Shown here in pieces: positions 6,813 to 12,690 of a DNA stretch of 12,695 nt. The stretch spans positions 1 through 12,695 of the forward strand of contig DAOMNQ010000079.1 in the NCBI GenBank assembly GCA_035443945.1, given 5' to 3'. The notes below the pieces were generated by a model. The model was not told where the DNA came from. It searched no databases and worked only from the letters and a program-made list of their open reading frames with translations. Source of the stretch: CAADGN01 sp035443945 (GTDB lineage: Bacteria > Planctomycetota > Phycisphaerae > Phycisphaerales > UBA1924). Position 1 is the stretch's first letter, and each line of letters opens with the position of its first letter. Both the position numbers and the translations under genes were made by a program.

Positions 6813-7871
6813 ATGAAGGCCAGGAATTTGACTCTGTGTGCCGGCATGTGTCTGGGCATGGCTGGCGTCGCGCTCGCCGGTGACAAGCCCCAGCTCCAGA
6901 CGGCGGGTCCGGGGGCCATGGTGCAGGCGGTGCGCTACGCGCCCGTCTCGATGATCGACGGCCAGCTTCAGGTTGTCGGCGAGTGGAAGGACTACCAGGG
7001 CGGCCAGGGCAACACCCGCGCCAGCGACTTCCTCTGGGACTGCTTCCAGGCTGACTCCGGCGGCGCCCCGATTGGCGGCCTCGAGTGTGGGCTGCCCGGC
7101 GACGGCTACCGCTGGTACTTCGGCACCGCGTACCACAACCCCTTCTCCGTCAACGACATGAGCATGGACGACGGGAATGAGGGCACCTTCGCCACCCGCG
7201 CTGGCTTCGCGTGGTCGTGGAACCCGTCGGCTCCCTCGCAGTGCTACGTCCTGATCTTCACCTCGGACGAGTACATCACCGACGCCTGCGACAGCACGCC
7301 TGCCGGCGGTGACGGCTGGGCCTTCGACTTCGGCATTCTCGCCGCTGGGGCTGGCTACTACTACACCGTCCTTGACTTCGGCGATGGCTCCACGGACGGC
7401 TGGGACATGCCCGCCGACGGCGACGGCACCGTCATCCACGCCCTCTGCGAGGCGTTCGACGGCACCTTCTTCTACATCACCTCCTTCCCCACCCAGGCCA
7501 TGCTGTGGGGCACCGCTGACGGCGGCGGCCTCCCGGGCCGGCCCGGCACGCAGACCCTCGTCCAGCACGACGACGACTTCCCCGTCGACGGCGTCCACAC
7601 GATCCCCGATGAGTGCTACTACTACGACTTCGGCATCTGCCCCGATCCGCTGGGCAGCATGATCTACTTCTGGGGCGAGCCGGGCGACGGCGGCGGCGAT
7701 GACTGCTACGCCGACTGCAACGGCGACACGATCATCAACTCCCAGGACTTCCTCTGCTTCCTCAACCTCTACACCTCGAACAACCCGCTCGCTGACTGCA
7801 ACGGCGACACGGTCATCAACTCGCAGGACTTCCTCTGCTTCCTGAACGCCTACACCACGGGCTGCCCGTAA
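6813..7871 (+). CDS. Secreted protein with two C-terminal dockerin/EF-hand-like repeats
   Basis: A 352-residue exported protein of unknown function. The start ATG at 6813 is set by a strong ribosome site AAGAAGGAG (6796-6804) and by the signal peptide MKARNLTLCAGMCLGMAGVA, with likely cleavage after ALA at residue 22. The mature body (about 23-290) is rich in Asp, Gly, Trp and Tyr and strongly acidic; no catalytic motif is recognised. A Gly/Asp linker leads to two tandem repeats, each with a 12-residue calcium-type loop of the pattern DCNGDTxINSQD (residues 301-312 and 328-339) followed by FLCFLN. Asp, Asn, Asp, Asn and Asp fall at loop positions 1, 3, 5, 9 and 12. The protein ends in Gly-Cys-Pro, as in the dockerin-like tails I know from Phycisphaerales secreted proteins. 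Surface attachment or calcium-dependent folding is inferred. The gene is monocistronic, with its own leader and terminator. Confidence 0.88.
   Translation: MKARNLTLCAGMCLGMAGVALAGDKPQLQTAGPGAMVQAVRYAPVSMIDGQLQVVGEWKDYQGGQGNTRASDFLWDCFQADSGGAPIGGLECGLPGDGYRWYFGTAYHNPFSVNDMSMDDGNEGTFATRAGFAWSWNPSAPSQCYVLIFTSDEYITDACDSTPAGGDGWAFDFGILAAGAGYYYTVLDFGDGSTDGWDMPADGDGTVIHALCEAFDGTFFYITSFPTQAMLWGTADGGGLPGRPGTQTLVQHDDDFPVDGVHTIPDECYYYDFGICPDPLGSMIYFWGEPGDGGGDDCYADCNGDTIINSQDFLCFLNLYTSNNPLADCNGDTVINSQDFLCFLNAYTTGCP
7713..7850 (+). repeat. Tandem dockerin-loop coding repeat, 81-bp period
   Basis: The DNA encoding the two calcium-type loops starts at 7713 and again at 7794. The first 36 bases of each copy differ at only a few positions (for example ACGATC against ACGGTC, and TCCCAG against TCGCAG), followed by near-identical sequence for FLCFLN. 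This points to a relatively recent or homogenised internal duplication. Confidence 0.8.
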
Positions 7872-7921
7872 TCGCGGGTGAGCCGGGCTACCTCGTTCGT
7901 TCTGACCCCTAGGTAGCACCC

Positions 7922-7955
7922 AACGCCCGGGCCGAAAGGCCCGGGCGTTCTTTTT
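7922..7955 (+). terminator. Intrinsic terminator of the secreted protein gene
   Basis: A perfect 12-bp stem, AACGCCCGGGCC (7922-7933) with GGCCCGGGCGTT (7938-7949), closes a GAAA tetraloop and is followed by CTTTTT (7950-7955). It begins about 50 nt after the TAA stop. This is a classical Rho-independent terminator. Confidence 0.93.
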
Positions 7956-7995
7956 GGCTGTTCCTGGGTCAGCGCGGCGCGTCGATGGCCCCGAG

Positions 7996-8013
7996 CGCGG
8001 GCTGAAGCCCGCG
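7996..8013. repeat. REP-like palindrome A
   Basis: CGCGGGC (7996-8002), loop TGAA, GCCCGCG (8007-8013): a perfect 7-bp stem. The core, GCGGGCTGAAGCCCGCGGCT, looks like the short dispersed palindromes found between genes in many high-GC genomes. It lies between two convergent genes and is paired with palindrome B 40 bp away. Confidence 0.6.
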
Positions 8014-8053
8014 GCTCCGACGAACGCCCAGTCGCGCGACGCGGACTCAGAGC

Positions 8054-8071
8054 CGGGGCCTTCAGGCCCCG
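8054..8071. repeat. REP-like palindrome B, inverted relative to A
   Basis: CGGGGCC (8054-8060), loop TTCA, GGCCCCG (8065-8071): a perfect 7-bp stem. The loop TTCA is the complement of TGAA in palindrome A, and the flanking AGCC before B mirrors GGCT after A. The two therefore form an inverted pair, as in BIME-type arrangements. Confidence 0.6.
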
Positions 8072-8113
8072 TTGTCTTTCAGGCCACGTTCAGGATCGTG
8101 GGTACGACGGTCC

Positions 8114-8137
8114 CGTCCGGCTCTCGCTGCCCGGACG
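8114..8137. other. Hairpin downstream of the OmpH-like gene
   Basis: CGTCCGG (8114-8120) and CCGGACG (8131-8137) form a 7-bp stem with a 10-nt loop, 17 bp beyond the stop codon of the minus-strand OmpH-like gene. No T-run follows on the minus strand, so a terminator function is only possible. Confidence 0.3.
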
Positions 8138-8153
8138 CGACGGCGCAACCGGC

Positions 8154-8828
8154 TCAGCGCCCCTCGTCTGCCTCTTCCATGGCATCCTCAGGTTCATGGG
8201 CGGGCGGTTCGGGCTGGACTTCGGGCAGTTGCAGGGCTTCGGCGATGGCGTTGGTCAGGTCGTCGCCGGCGGGGGCGCGGAGGAGCGGGCGGATCATGAC
8301 TTCCTGGAGGAGGACGTTGGTGCCGACCTCGCGGAGGTCGTCGGTGGCGAGGCGGGTGCTGACGACGTGGGTGTAGCCGCGCTCGGTGGCGACGCGGTTG
8401 CAGGCTTCGTGGAGTTTGCGGTAGCCGTCGGCGAGTTGGCGTGCGCTGAACTCGTCCACGTCGGCGTAGGCGCGCTGCTGGAGTTCCTGGATGGCCTGCT
8501 GCTGGGACTGGTACTGGCCGTAGACCTCCTGCGCGGCGGGATCCTGCGGGGTCATGGCGATGAGCCGGGCCTCGAGGGCCTGGATGTTCTCGCTCATGGC
8601 CTTGAGTTGGTCGTTCCATGACGTGGTGTGCTGCTCGCGTTCGAGGCGGTAGGCCTCGGTCTCCATCAGGCGTTCGAGGAGGCTGAGCGTGTCCACGGTG
8701 CCGATGCGGACCTCGGCGACGGCCTCGGGGGCCGCGGGGAGGGTGCCGGTCGCGGGTCGGAGGCCGACGGCGAGGAGCGCGGCGGCGACGATCGCGCCGC
8801 CGGTCAGGGAACGCGTGATGCTGGACAT
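8154..8828 (-). CDS. OmpH/Skp family periplasmic chaperone-like protein
   Basis: A 224-residue exported protein of the OmpH/Skp type, which in proteobacteria holds unfolded outer-membrane proteins in the periplasm. It has a signal-anchor-like N-terminus (hydrophobic residues 10-23), then IGTVDTLSLLERLMETEAY (42-60), equivalent to the VDxxxLxxxxxEA start of Skp. A long helical, Gln/Glu/Ala-rich stretch likely to form the coiled-coil arms covers about 60-140. The C-terminal part (GYTHVVSTRLATDDLREVGT, 151-170) matches the closing strand, where Skp proteins often have GYxxVxxxxxVxY. An acidic Pro/Glu tail ends the protein. The ATG at 8828 is chosen for the signal sequence and GGAG five bases upstream; an open extension to 8900 enters the heptamer array and is not credible. 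It is divergent from the aminopeptidase gene. The client proteins are unknown. Confidence 0.82.
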   Translation of the reverse strand: MSSITRSLTGGAIVAAALLAVGLRPATGTLPAAPEAVAEVRIGTVDTLSLLERLMETEAYRLEREQHTTSWNDQLKAMSENIQALEARLIAMTPQDPAAQEVYGQYQSQQQAIQELQQRAYADVDEFSARQLADGYRKLHEACNRVATERGYTHVVSTRLATDDLREVGTNVLLQEVMIRPLLRAPAGDDLTNAIAEALQLPEVQPEPPAHEPEDAMEEADEGR

Positions 8829-8887
8829 GGTGGCTCCGGGGTTAGAGGTGGGGGGAGTGTAGGAGGGGAGGCGGGGGGCGGGAAAAT

Positions 8888-8916
8888 GGCAAATGAGCAA
8901 AGGGCAAATAGCAAAT
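8888..8916 (+). repeat. AGCAAAT-like heptamer array, arm 1
   Basis: GCAAA recurs at 8889, 8897, 8904 and 8911, spaced 8, 7 and 7 bp, in units such as GGCAAAT, GGGCAAAT and AGCAAAT. The array is AT-rich against a GC-rich background and lies 60-90 bp upstream of the OmpH-like start on that gene's promoter side. Confidence 0.75.
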
Positions 8917-8991
8917 GAAGCAGAGAGCGCACGGTCGGGGGAGCCTTCTCGTTGAGTCGCCAGTTCGCGCGCGCACGCTTGCTGCGCTCCG

Positions 8992-9024
8992 ATTTGCCTC
9001 TTTGCTCTTTGCTATTTGCTATTG
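8992..9024 (-). repeat. AGCAAAT-like heptamer array, arm 2 (facing arm 1)
   Basis: TTTGC recurs at 8993, 9001, 9008 and 9015, again spaced 8, 7 and 7 bp, so the same motif is present on the minus strand. Arms 1 and 2 face each other across about 75 bp of GC-rich DNA. The array ends 32 bp before the aminopeptidase start codon. Confidence 0.75.
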
Positions 9025-9056
9025 TCCCGGCCCTACACTCGCCCTTGGAGGCCCCC

Positions 9057-10193
9057 ATGCGTGACCAGAGGCTGGATCGGCTTGCCGACGTGCTCGTGCG
9101 GTATTCGACGCGTGTGAAGCGGGGCGACGTGGTGAGCGTGCACTCGGAGCCTGGCGCGCTGCCGCTGGTGGAGGCGGTGTTCGAGGCCGTGCTGAAGTCG
9201 GGGGGGCACCCGGTCTGGGCGGCGCGGAGCGATGCGCTGGACGTCGCGCTGATGGAGCACGCCAGCGACGAGCAACTGGCGTGGGTCTCGCCGTTCGATG
9301 CGCACCGCGTCGAGACGATGGACGTGCACATCGGGCTGTGGGCGGACGTGAACACGCGGTCGATGAGCCGGTTCGAGGCCGCGCGGCTGGCGAAGCGGCA
9401 GCAGTCGCGCAAGGCGTATATGGACCGGTTCCTGACGCGGTTCGCGGAGGGGAAACTGCGGTGGGTGGGGACGCAGTTCCCGACGCTCGCGAGCGCACAG
9501 GACGCGGAGATGAGCCTGCCGCAGTACGAGAAGTTCGTGTTCGAGGCGGGGCTGCTGCACCTGCCGGACCCGGTGGCGGCGTGGACGGCGATCCACGAGC
9601 GTCAGCAGCGGGTGTGCGAGTACCTCGGGGCGAAGCGGGAACTGCGGTTCCGCGTGCCGCCGGGAGACGGGCACGACGGCACGGACCTGCGCGTGAACGT
9701 GGACCCGTCGCGGTCGAAGTGGATCAACTGCGCCGGGCACGAGAACTTCCCGGACGGCGAGGTCTTCACGGGGCCGCAGGGTGTGGACGGGCACGTGAAC
9801 TACACGTTCCCGGCGGTCTATCACGGGCGCGAGGTCGAGGGCGTGCGGCTGGCGTTCAGGGGCGGGCGCGTGGTGGAGGCCTCGGCGAAGAAGAACGAGG
9901 CGTACCTGATCGCGATGCTCGATCAGGACGAGGGGGCGCGCACGCTGGGGGAGATCGCCATCGGGACGAACTACGCGATCCGGGAGTTCTCGCGCAACAC
10001 GCTCTTTGATGAGAAGATCGGCGGCACGTTCCACGCGGCCGTGGGGGCGGGGTACCCCGAGAGCGGCAGTTCGAACAAGTCCGCGCTGCACTGGGACATG
10101 GTGTGCGACCTGCGCACGGGCGGGACGATCGAGGCGGACGGGGAAGTGTTCCACAGGGACGGGAAGTTCGTCGTCGGAGCATGGCGGGAGTGA
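9057..10193 (+). CDS. M29 family metallo-aminopeptidase
   Basis: Cytoplasmic metal-dependent aminopeptidase of the M29 (AmpS/aminopeptidase T) family, which trims N-terminal residues from peptides. It has 378 residues, within the usual 370-415. The N-terminal half has LADVLVRYSTRVKRGDVVSV (9-28), the opening typical of the family. The C-terminal catalytic half carries the expected metal ligands: Glu235 in NFPDGEVFTGP, Glu299 in LGEIAIGTN, His326 in GGTFHAAVGAGYP, and His345/Asp347 in ALHWDMVCDLR; Tyr333 may be the catalytic tyrosine. The start ATG at 9057 has GGAGG (9047-9051) at good spacing; an upstream in-frame ATG at 8952 would translate the heptamer array and is rejected. No operon partner follows; the next 600 bp hold only mobile-element debris. 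Confidence 0.92.
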   Translation: MRDQRLDRLADVLVRYSTRVKRGDVVSVHSEPGALPLVEAVFEAVLKSGGHPVWAARSDALDVALMEHASDEQLAWVSPFDAHRVETMDVHIGLWADVNTRSMSRFEAARLAKRQQSRKAYMDRFLTRFAEGKLRWVGTQFPTLASAQDAEMSLPQYEKFVFEAGLLHLPDPVAAWTAIHERQQRVCEYLGAKRELRFRVPPGDGHDGTDLRVNVDPSRSKWINCAGHENFPDGEVFTGPQGVDGHVNYTFPAVYHGREVEGVRLAFRGGRVVEASAKKNEAYLIAMLDQDEGARTLGEIAIGTNYAIREFSRNTLFDEKIGGTFHAAVGAGYPESGSSNKSALHWDMVCDLRTGGTIEADGEVFHRDGKFVVGAWRE

Positions 10194-10210
10194 CGGAGCG
10201 GCGTGCCGAA

Positions 10211-10468
10211 TCAGAAGTCTGCTCCGGAAAGACCGTTGCGTGTCGATTCGATGTTCATTCCTGCCGAACCCCACGGGCGCTGTACAGCAAGGGCAGGGTC
10301 AAGCCGTTTCCACGCAACAAGACGGGCGGAGAGGTCGCCGAGGCCGACCGGGGTGAACTCATTCGGAGGCACGCCCGTTGGCCCTCCGAGGTCGAAGACG
10401 AGAAGGCCCTTGTTCGAGGGATATCGAAGATGAGCCTGGAACGTAGGGTGTACGTGTTGCGTAACTCT
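10211..10468 (-). other. Uncertain small reading frame downstream of the IS66 remnant
   Basis: Directly after the stop of the transposase remnant the same minus-strand frame stays open for 85 codons and ends with TGA at 10211-10213. It contains protein-like stretches such as GLLVFDLGGPTGVPPNEF and LGDLSARLVAWKRLDP. There is no ATG until late (GMNIES), no ribosome site and no family I recognise. It may be a gene fragment brought in or cut by the insertion, or chance openness in GC-rich DNA. Apart from this the 275 bp between the aminopeptidase and the transposase remnant show nothing else. Confidence 0.2.
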
Positions 10469-10714
10469 TCAGCCGTCTTCCACGGGTGGCGGCATGGGCG
10501 GGAGTGTCCCGGTCGCGGCGTAGTCCGTCAGGGCTTCGGCGATGGTGGCGAGGGGGTCGTGGCCGCGGAGTTTGAGGGTGCGGTGGACGGTCATGAGGAC
10601 GGCCTGCGTGGCGGCGCCGCGGTCGGAGCGGTTGCACTGGCTGTTCTTGCGCAGGATCACCGCCGGCCGGATCATCCGCTCGGCCAGGTTGTTGTTCCAG
10701 TCGGCCGGGTGCCA
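10469..10714 (-). pseudogene. IS66-family transposase, C-terminal remnant
   Basis: On the minus strand, 81 codons read from 10714 to the TGA at 10469. They match the end of IS66-type transposases: NNNLAERMIRPAVILRKNSQ, then CNRSDRGAATQAVLM, RTLKLRGHDP and a Pro-rich tail. This region lies at the C-terminal end of the DDE transposase and includes the conserved NNLAER segment with its likely catalytic Glu. The frame is closed by TGA at 10717-10715, and no further transposase sequence or accessory IS66 genes are present. The element has therefore lost most of the transposase and cannot move. A sequence starting GTAA at 10461 on the plus strand could be the element's end, since IS66 termini usually begin that way, but no partner end was found. 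Confidence 0.82.
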
Positions 10715-10798
10715 TCACTCGCGGCCTCCGTCTCCTTCCTCCCCTCCGCCGTCTCCCCGCGCAGTGATGCGGGGGGTATCGGGCAGTGGTCGGGAGAG

Positions 10799-10858
10799 CA
10801 CTACTGCGCCGCGGAGAGAGGGTAGAAGTAGGAGAGAAGGGAGTTGCGGCGAGTAGTG
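10799..10858. repeat. Inverted repeat at the pirin 3' end
   Basis: CACTACT (10799-10805) and CGCCGC (10807-10812) pair with GCGGCG (10846-10851) and AGTAGTG (10852-10858), giving 13 bp with a single bulged G. The 33-nt loop is almost pure purine on the plus strand. A related GTGGCA (10856-10861) also faces TGCCAC (10897-10902). The repeat overlaps the last codons of the pirin frame and could be element debris or a terminator-like fold. Confidence 0.5.
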
Positions 10859-11700
10859 GCACCCGCGGTTTGGGAGAGCCTTCGGTGGGAAAGTAATGCC
10901 ACCCGCCCGTAGGTCACGACCGGCTCGTCGATCGGCTCGCCGGCGAGGACGAGCAGGTCCGCGCCCGCGTCGGACTCCACCGCCGCCCCGCCGCCGGCCC
11001 GCGAAAGCACGGCCAGTTCGCCCGCGGACGCCTCGTGCTCACCGCCCAGACGCACCGACCCCGCGCGCACGAAGACGGCCGCGTTGTGCCCGTCGGGAAT
11101 GGGCAGTTCCGTGCGCGCGCCGGCGCGCAGTCGCACGTCCCACAGGGCGACGGGCGTCACCGTCGCCGCCGGGCCGCGCACGCCGCCGAACTCGCCCGCA
11201 ATGATGCGCACCGTGCCCGCGCCGCCGGGCAGCGGCACGCTCGGGATCGCGTCCGCACGCAACTCCTGGTATCGCGGCGGCGTCATCTTGTGCTTGGCGG
11301 GCAGGTTCACCCAGAGTTGGGCGACTTCGAACGTCCCGCCGCGCCGGGTGAACTCGCGCGAGTGCTTCTCCTCGTGGAGGACGCCCGCGCCGGCGGTCAT
11401 CCACTGCACGTCGCCGGGGCCGATGCGGCCGCTGTTGCCGGCCGAGTCGCGGTGCTCGAGTTCGCCCTGGAAGACGACGGTGACGGTCTCGAAGCCGCGG
11501 TGCGGGTGCGTGTCCACGCCGCGCGGCTCGCCCGACGGCTCGAACCGCGCCGGCGCGGCATAGTCCATCAGCACGAACGGGCTGAGCCGAGATCCGACGG
11601 CCTGCGGCGAGATGACGGAACTCACCGGGAACCCGTCGCCGACCCAGTGCCCGGGCGGGCTGGGGAGGACGGACTCGACCTGTTTCGCGCTTGTGTGCAT
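10801..11700 (-). CDS. Pirin family protein with a replaced C-terminus
   Basis: A bicupin pirin-family protein of 299 residues. Pirins bind iron; several are quercetinases and the human one is a redox-sensing transcription cofactor, so the exact role here is open. The N-terminal cupin has GVDTHPHRGFETVTVV (61-76) and AGAGVLHEEK (103-112), giving the metal ligands His65, His67, His109 and Glu111 with the family spacing. The second cupin runs from about 180 to 253. The conserved segment GEPIDEPVVTYG (254-265) is normally followed by PFVMNT and a helix. Here it runs instead into RVALLSHRRLSQTAGATT and a Ser/Tyr-rich tail to residue 299, unlike any pirin end I know. The junction is near 10905, beside repeats and an IS66 remnant, so the original 3' end was probably lost. 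The ATG at 11700 has GGAG six bases upstream. The gene is divergent from an HxlR regulator. Confidence 0.88.
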   Translation of the reverse strand: MHTSAKQVESVLPSPPGHWVGDGFPVSSVISPQAVGSRLSPFVLMDYAAPARFEPSGEPRGVDTHPHRGFETVTVVFQGELEHRDSAGNSGRIGPGDVQWMTAGAGVLHEEKHSREFTRRGGTFEVAQLWVNLPAKHKMTPPRYQELRADAIPSVPLPGGAGTVRIIAGEFGGVRGPAATVTPVALWDVRLRAGARTELPIPDGHNAAVFVRAGSVRLGGEHEASAGELAVLSRAGGGAAVESDAGADLLVLAGEPIDEPVVTYGRVALLSHRRLSQTAGATTRRNSLLSYFYPLSAAQ

Positions 11701-11741
11701 GGCTCGCTCCGATCCGCGTTTGCTCCCGGATCAGAGCATGA

Positions 11742-11756
11742 TACACTCGTCGTGTA
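11742..11756. promoter_or_regulatory. Palindrome near the pirin start (candidate operator)
   Basis: TACAC (11742-11746) and GTGTA (11752-11756) flank TCGTC. It lies 42 bp upstream of the pirin start codon in the 92-bp divergent gap. Being short, it could be chance. Confidence 0.35.
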
Positions 11757-11774
11757 CGCACATTCCCGCCCTGT

Positions 11775-11792
11775 ACTATCACAAAGGATAGT
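11775..11792. promoter_or_regulatory. Candidate HxlR-type operator
   Basis: ACTATC (11775-11780) and GATAGT (11787-11792) form a perfect 6-bp inverted repeat around ACAAAG, immediately before the regulator's start. It resembles the TACTAT/ATAGTA sites known for HxlR-family regulators such as YodB. It overlaps the AAAGGA ribosome site (11783-11788), so a bound protein would block the regulator's own expression. Confidence 0.55.
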
Positions 11793-12137
11793 GTGCCCGT
11801 GGCGAGGCCCAGGAAGTCGGTGAGTTGCCCGGTCGAGACGACCCTGCGCGTCGTCGCCGGGCGCTGGAAGGCGCTCGTCATCTACTACCTGCTCGAGGAC
11901 GTGCGCCGCTTCAACGAACTGCACCGCCTGCTGCGCGGCATCTCGCCGCGCACGCTCACCAAGCAACTGCGCGAACTCGAGCGCGACGGCATCATCCGCC
12001 GCAAGGTCCACGCCCAAGTCCCGCCGCGCGTCGAGTACTCGCTCACCCCGCTCGGGCGCAGCCTCGAGCCGGTGCTGCGGTCGATGGGCGAGTGGGGCGA
12101 GGCCTACGCCCACCGCGTGCCGGCCCGAGCGGAGTAG
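11793..12137 (+). CDS. HxlR-family winged-helix transcriptional regulator
   Basis: A 114-residue DNA-binding protein with one HxlR-type winged helix-turn-helix domain, normal length for the family. It shows the N-terminal CPVETTLRVVAGRWKALVIY (12-31), the recognition region FNELHRLLRGISPRTLTKQL (40-59), LERDGIIRR (62-70) and the wing PPRVEYSLTPLGRSLEPVL (77-95). Cys12 is at the position of the conserved redox-sensing cysteine of YodB and HypR, which suggests but does not prove thiol or quinone sensing. The start is GTG at 11793 or the in-frame GTG at 11799; AAAGGA (11783-11788) spaces better with the second. It is divergent from pirin, so pirin is the likely target. It converges on the toxin gene with 6 bp between the stops. 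Confidence 0.9.
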   Translation: MPVARPRKSVSCPVETTLRVVAGRWKALVIYYLLEDVRRFNELHRLLRGISPRTLTKQLRELERDGIIRRKVHAQVPPRVEYSLTPLGRSLEPVLRSMGEWGEAYAHRVPARAE

Positions 12138-12143
12138 CGTCGA

Positions 12144-12410
12144 TCAGTCCGTGCCCCGGTAGACGTCCCGCCGGTGCCCGATGCGGAGCACCAGCACGGC
12201 GAGCCTTCCGTCGTGGATCTCATAGACAACACGAACGTCTCCGACGCACGCCCGCCAGAGATTCTGTTCGCCCGACATCTTGACGACGCCCGCCATGCGC
12301 GGCTGATCGGCGAGGCGTTCGAGCACCCGGACGACGCGGCGCTGCATGTCTCGCTCGAGCGAGCGGAGGGCTTTGGCCGCCGTCGGCTTGAGGATGACCT
12401 CATAGGCCAT
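12144..12410 (-). CDS. RelE/ParE-superfamily toxin
   Basis: An 88-residue protein of the RelE type, usually ribosome-dependent mRNA interferases. The N-terminus MAYEVILKPTAAKALRSLER (1-20) forms the first strand and helix. The core LWRACVGDVRVVYEI (51-65) and VLVLRIGHRRDVYRG (72-86) contain Arg53, Arg60, His79, Arg80, Arg81 and Tyr84. Basic residues and the C-terminal Tyr are what RelE uses for catalysis, and this pattern favours RelE over the gyrase-targeting ParE. The gene starts 3 bp after the antitoxin stop, the usual order with the antitoxin first. The full length and intact motifs suggest it is functional. Confidence 0.9.
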   Translation of the reverse strand: MAYEVILKPTAAKALRSLERDMQRRVVRVLERLADQPRMAGVVKMSGEQNLWRACVGDVRVVYEIHDGRLAVLVLRIGHRRDVYRGTD

Positions 12411-12413
12411 CGC

Positions 12414-12656
12414 TCACAGCCCCAGTTCGTCTTTCAGCGAGTCGAGCGACACGCCGCCGCGCTCGCGCCGTGCGCGCCGCGCAGCGCGAAGGTCCGCGGC
12501 CTCCTCCATCGCCTCGAGGCGGGCCAGGTCCTCGAGCGGGACGATCGCGGCGACGCCCTTCCCGCGCCGCTCCAGCACGATGCGCTCACCGCGGTACGCG
12601 ACGCGGTTCAGCACGTCCGCCAGTCTCGCCCGAATCTCCGCCACGCTGATGTTCAC
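12414..12656 (-). CDS. Phd/YefM-family antitoxin
   Basis: Antitoxin partner of the RelE-type toxin; it binds the toxin through its C-terminus and DNA through its N-terminus. From the GTG at 12656 the product has 80 residues and begins MNISVAEIRARLADVLNRVA, the standard Phd/YefM opening. ERIVLERRGKGVAAIVPLED (24-43) follows, then a charged helical tail (EEAADLRAARRARRE, 51-65) ending in DSLKDELGL. An alternative ATG at 12692 would add 12 residues (MYIMYLADRGAP) that are unlike the family and would put the palindrome at 12678-12690 inside the gene. AGGGGGG just upstream of the GTG can act as ribosome site. The downstream toxin gene is 3 bp away, so the two form one operon. Confidence 0.9.
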   Translation of the reverse strand: MNISVAEIRARLADVLNRVAYRGERIVLERRGKGVAAIVPLEDLARLEAMEEAADLRAARRARRERGGVSLDSLKDELGL

Positions 12657-12677
12657 CGGGGCCCCCCTGTCTGCCAA

Positions 12678-12690
12678 GTACATGATGTAC
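12678..12690. promoter_or_regulatory. Candidate antitoxin autoregulatory operator
   Basis: GTACAT-G-ATGTAC is a perfect palindrome with one central base. It contains two GTAC cores 9 bp apart, and TGTACA at 12687-12692 matches the core of the known YefM-YoeB operator. It lies 22 bp upstream of the preferred GTG start, where the operon promoter should be. The window ends five bases further on, so the full promoter is not visible. Confidence 0.55.

Noticed and set aside
6810..7919. Minus-strand 369-residue frame opposite the secreted protein
   Set aside because: Val/Ala/Glu-rich mirror of a strongly biased gene; it even covers the intrinsic-terminator side of the real gene.
8885..9024. CRISPR array
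   Set aside because: The repeated units are only 7-8 bp with no spacers, and the two arms face opposite ways.
8952..9056. Upstream start for the aminopeptidase
   Set aside because: It would translate the heptamer array; the ATG at 9057 has GGAGG at correct spacing and matches the family start.
9033..10274. Minus-strand 413-residue frame opposite the aminopeptidase
   Set aside because: Arg/His/Leu-rich antisense translation without motifs; the plus-strand gene is clearly real.
10711..10860. tRNA or small RNA gene in the repeat-rich scar
   Set aside because: No cloverleaf or CCA-end pattern could be made; the stems have long irregular loops.
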